A model generated the notes under the pieces. The model did no database searches. It saw only the letters and a list, made by a program, of their open reading frames with translations, and had not been told where the DNA came from. From Gamsiella multidivaricata (taxonomy: Eukaryota; Mortierellomycota; Mortierellomycetes; Mortierellales; Mortierellaceae), in the NCBI RefSeq assembly GCF_025024155.1, contig NW_026251813.1, positions 1 through 64,000 of the forward strand: 64,000 nucleotides of DNA, given 5' to 3'. Positions 61,341-64,000 of this stretch are shown in pieces. The translations under genes were made by a program, and so were the position numbers. How positions within the stretch are numbered: the stretch's first letter is position 1; every line of letters starts with the position of its first letter.

Positions 61341-63408
61341 CTAAACAATGTGCGCCTTCTTCTCAAGAGGCCGTCTTACACCCTCCTGTGGAAGCACCTT
61401 TCCAGTGCCACGGTTTTCCGCCAGGGGCAACCAGCTGATTTGAGGACGATACTCGAATGTCTTCATGAAGCTCAATTGCGTGAGATAATTGGGCATGTAA
61501 TTCAGCACCATATTGCGAAACATCCTGTCTGACCAGGACTATCCAATATATAAAAAAAGGGTACACAGTTGTCAGCTGTCGATACAAAGACCTCCAGCTC
61601 ATTTCTCCTCTGCGAGTTGCAATCCTGTCCGCTTACTTGGCCGCTGATGGTCTTGGTCATGTTGCTGCTGCGCTCAAACTGCAGCTCTGTGCGAATGAAG
61701 CGTTGCTTATAGTACTCTTGAAATGCGCCCGCGATACTGCTCGCGCTTGCATCGGGCATGTTGTATATGCAATTCGCAAGCACGACGGCATCAAACATTG
61801 CATTCACCGCTCCTACAAAGATATAAAGTATGTCGCGCCATCAGTATTTCTATTACACAGACAAGAGTAGGGCTTTTTTCCCTATTATCTCACCTTGACC
61901 GGCGCCCGGAAGCATCTGTTTCAGTAATCAATGAAAATAAAAGAATAAAAGGTGTTAGCGACAGCTTGATAGGGTCAAGGTATAGAAAATGTATCTGTCC
62001 TTCCCATTAGTATTTACCTTGTGGCAGGCTGAAGGGCATTCCCATGCGATGGAGATAGGAAATAGATTGTTTAGCCTTTGGCTGCATATCGTAGACATAG
62101 GGCAGCATAGACTCTCAAAACCACTTACCATCACCAATAAGAACCGTCCGTGAGTGGTACCACGTCTTGAAGAGCTTCTCCTCGAGGAACACCTTCGAAA
62201 TCAAGTCCTTGGGTGTCGCATCGAAGACGTCGCCCATCTTGCCCCCCCAGGGACAAGGTTCCTCATAGAACTCCTTGAGCATGGCATCGTTCGCTTCAGG
62301 ACCCCACTCGGAATTGCGGAATGCCTGGTCCTTGGCCTCTGCAGCCGATAGCTGGGAGCTGAGCACGAAGCAGATTTGATTGCCGGGCACACTGAATACA
62401 CCCCACTAAAGAAATAAAAGAACGCCATCAGTCCTCATGTCGATGCAGAAAAAGTTGGCCTACAAACATTTAACACTATCCAGCGATGTGATCCAGCCCA
62501 CTTACACTACGAGCATCAGGTCCGAGAACTTGTGAGTAGTGAGAAAAGTTGTCCTTCAGTTGCGGATACTTTTCTGGATTCGGCGGGTTAGCGACACCGA
62601 CCATGCTTACAAATCCAACCGAAAGGCTTTCAAGGTCACTCTTGGGAAGGATGCCCTTCTCATTCATCTTCTTGTACAGATTTTGGCGTACCCCGCTATA
62701 GGCACCGTCTGCTCCGACAAGGATATCTCCCTCATAACTGGTGTTGTCAGAGCAATGAATGATAACCCTGCCTTCCTTTTCTTCGAAGCGGAGTACCTTT
62801 TTGGCGATGCTGACCTTGTTGACAGGGATCCGCTTCAGCATGAGGTCGTAAAGCTGTGGCCTTGCAAACAGCAAGTTCTCGTTTCCGGAACTAGCATGTA
62901 GAAAATAAAACGAAACGAAACACGAGATACGATCAATGGGATGTTACAAAGCGAGCTAATGTTTGTGGCCGAGTCAGTGTATGTAGCCGAGACATTTTGT
63001 GGACGCTCTGAACTTACGCTGCTTTATGCGACGACAGATCGATTGCACCAATCTTCTTCATGTCGCTGCTATACATATCTAGGGACCAACAGGGCAGCGA
63101 GAACTTATTGATCTCCTCCATCAGACCCAGCTGCTCAAAGACAGGAATGATGTTCGGGCCAATAGTCATAACAGATCTTTTGATAAGAATGTAAATCGCG
63201 TGAGATTTCTCCTGTAAACAACCACCCACCAGACAAATACGAAAGAAATGTCTCGTTACCCAAGAGCGCGCAGCTTGGTGGCCCGTTCAAAGATATGGTA
63301 AGGAACACCGATTTGCTCCAGCAGGTTGCCCAGCATGAGGCCACCGAGGCCGCCTCCGACGATCAGCACGCTTGGGACAGGTTTTGGTCCAAGGCCTGTT
63401 GCTGACAT
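61341..63408 (-). CDS. FAD-dependent monooxygenase paralogue 5, apparently intact
   Basis: Exons 63408-63260, 63176-63018, 62890-62506, 62405-62129, 62028-62018, 61915-61894, 61812-61637 and 61538-61341 give 458 residues. Class A flavin monooxygenase motifs are complete: VLIVGGGLGGLMLGNLLEQ, ILVGADGAYSGVRQNLYKK, and GD-ACHK-MLPGAGQG-GAVNAMFDAVVLAN across the micro-exons. No signal peptide is seen, so a soluble enzyme using FAD and NAD(P)H is expected. The exon 2 acceptor is AAAAG. Its upstream region on this strand is a strong polypyrimidine tract (63435-63560). It is the most upstream member of the second monooxygenase group; the substrate is unknown. Confidence 0.88.
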
Positions 63409-64000
63409 TTAGCGATATGCGAACTATGGGATTGTTGAGAACAAAAGAGAGAGGAGGGGGGAAGGGGAGGAGGAAGGAGGAGGAGGAGAAAGACGGAAGG
63501 GATGGCGATCCTGAGATGCAGATGAGAGAAATGTTACAGATGAGAGAGGAGTTGCAATGAGGGCTATGGAGCCGATACGTGGCATATATCCCGACTGACT
63601 GCAGACAACCTATTCTTTCCTTCCCAAATGTCTACGAGGAATAGACTGCATGCAATGTATGCACGACTATCCCTCAGCTAGTGTCGGGAACACAACATAA
63701 AACGTGCCTCTGCAGATCGCATCCCGCTGTCGACAGCAGCACCCTCATTTGAGATGTCCTATTTTATGTTTATTTTTGCTGTTGTTTTCCTAACACATGC
63801 ATGTGTGGATGCATGCATGTTAATGAAAACTTCACGGCCAAAGCATGAGAGAACGATCAGTGTGTTCTTATGTTTGTGGAGATACACACCCCGAACTTCG
63901 GTTTTCCGTGAGTGTCATGGAAATCAGGGACCTGCGCTCGATACAGACTTTAATAGACGTAGAGTGTAGACCATGGACAGTACTTCAGGGTTCGTTATAT
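63409..64000. other. Upstream region of monooxygenase paralogue 5, right window edge
   Basis: Positions 63441-63560 are almost entirely purine (GGAGG and GAGAAAG words), which is a polypyrimidine leader on the gene strand. The remaining sequence to the edge shows only short unrecognised frames. Confidence 0.6.

Overview
The window looks like a chromosome segment of an early-diverging filamentous fungus, most probably a Mortierellomycete (inference). Genes are split by short introns of mostly 60-150 nt with GTAAGT/GTATGT-like donors. 5' leaders are pyrimidine-rich. There is a tandem expansion of FAD monooxygenases, a Crinkler (CRN)-type fragment, Ty3/gypsy chromoviruses, a piggyBac-like element and a Fanzor-type (eukaryotic TnpB) nuclease gene. 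No bacterial, viral or CRISPR signature was seen. Exon coordinates were derived by hand from splice consensus, reading-frame phase and family conservation.

Layout. (1) 1-9162: two degenerate Ty3/gypsy elements lie head to head. One is on the minus strand (about 4860 down past the left edge) and one on the plus strand (about 4871-9162, with a chromodomain and a 3' LTR). (2) 10315-18693: a MITE-like element, then a 2706-bp inverted duplication (arms 10399-13104 and 15988-18693). Each arm carries a complete eight-exon AKR7-type aldo-keto reductase gene. The 2883-bp spacer holds a piggyBac-like transposase with one in-frame stop. (3) 18694-22200: gene-poor debris with short repeats, a possible FEN/XPG-like fragment and a CRN-type fragment. 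(4) 22398-31663: carotenoid oxygenase, a SINE-like tRNA-derived repeat, tRNA-Gly(GCC), an HSPA12-type Hsp70 with a long Asn/Met/Gly-rich N-terminus, and a SUZ-domain protein. (5) 31811-38597: three tandem minus-strand FAD monooxygenases. (6) 40552-46084: PAP2 lipid phosphatase, secreted pepsin-like protease and a TANGO2/NRDE protein. (7) 46328-53008: a decayed Fanzor gene next to a Tc1/mariner-like transposase, both on the minus strand. (8) 53227-58779: a CENP-T-like kinetochore protein and the 40S biogenesis factor LTV1. (9) 59055-63408: two more FAD monooxygenases of the same family.

Conserved cellular genes (LTV1, CENP-T, TANGO2, SZRD1-like, PAP2) are mixed with lineage-specific or mobile blocks. 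The five monooxygenases share the same eight-exon plan, including 11-nt and 22-nt micro-exons that encode the core of the FAD-binding GD motif, so they arose by duplication of an intron-containing gene. Two are clearly damaged, one lacks a recognisable start and two look intact. The most noteworthy items are the Fanzor/transposase block flanked by a 13-bp direct repeat, the large AKR7 inverted duplication whose outer break falls in a MITE, and the monooxygenase family in several stages of decay.
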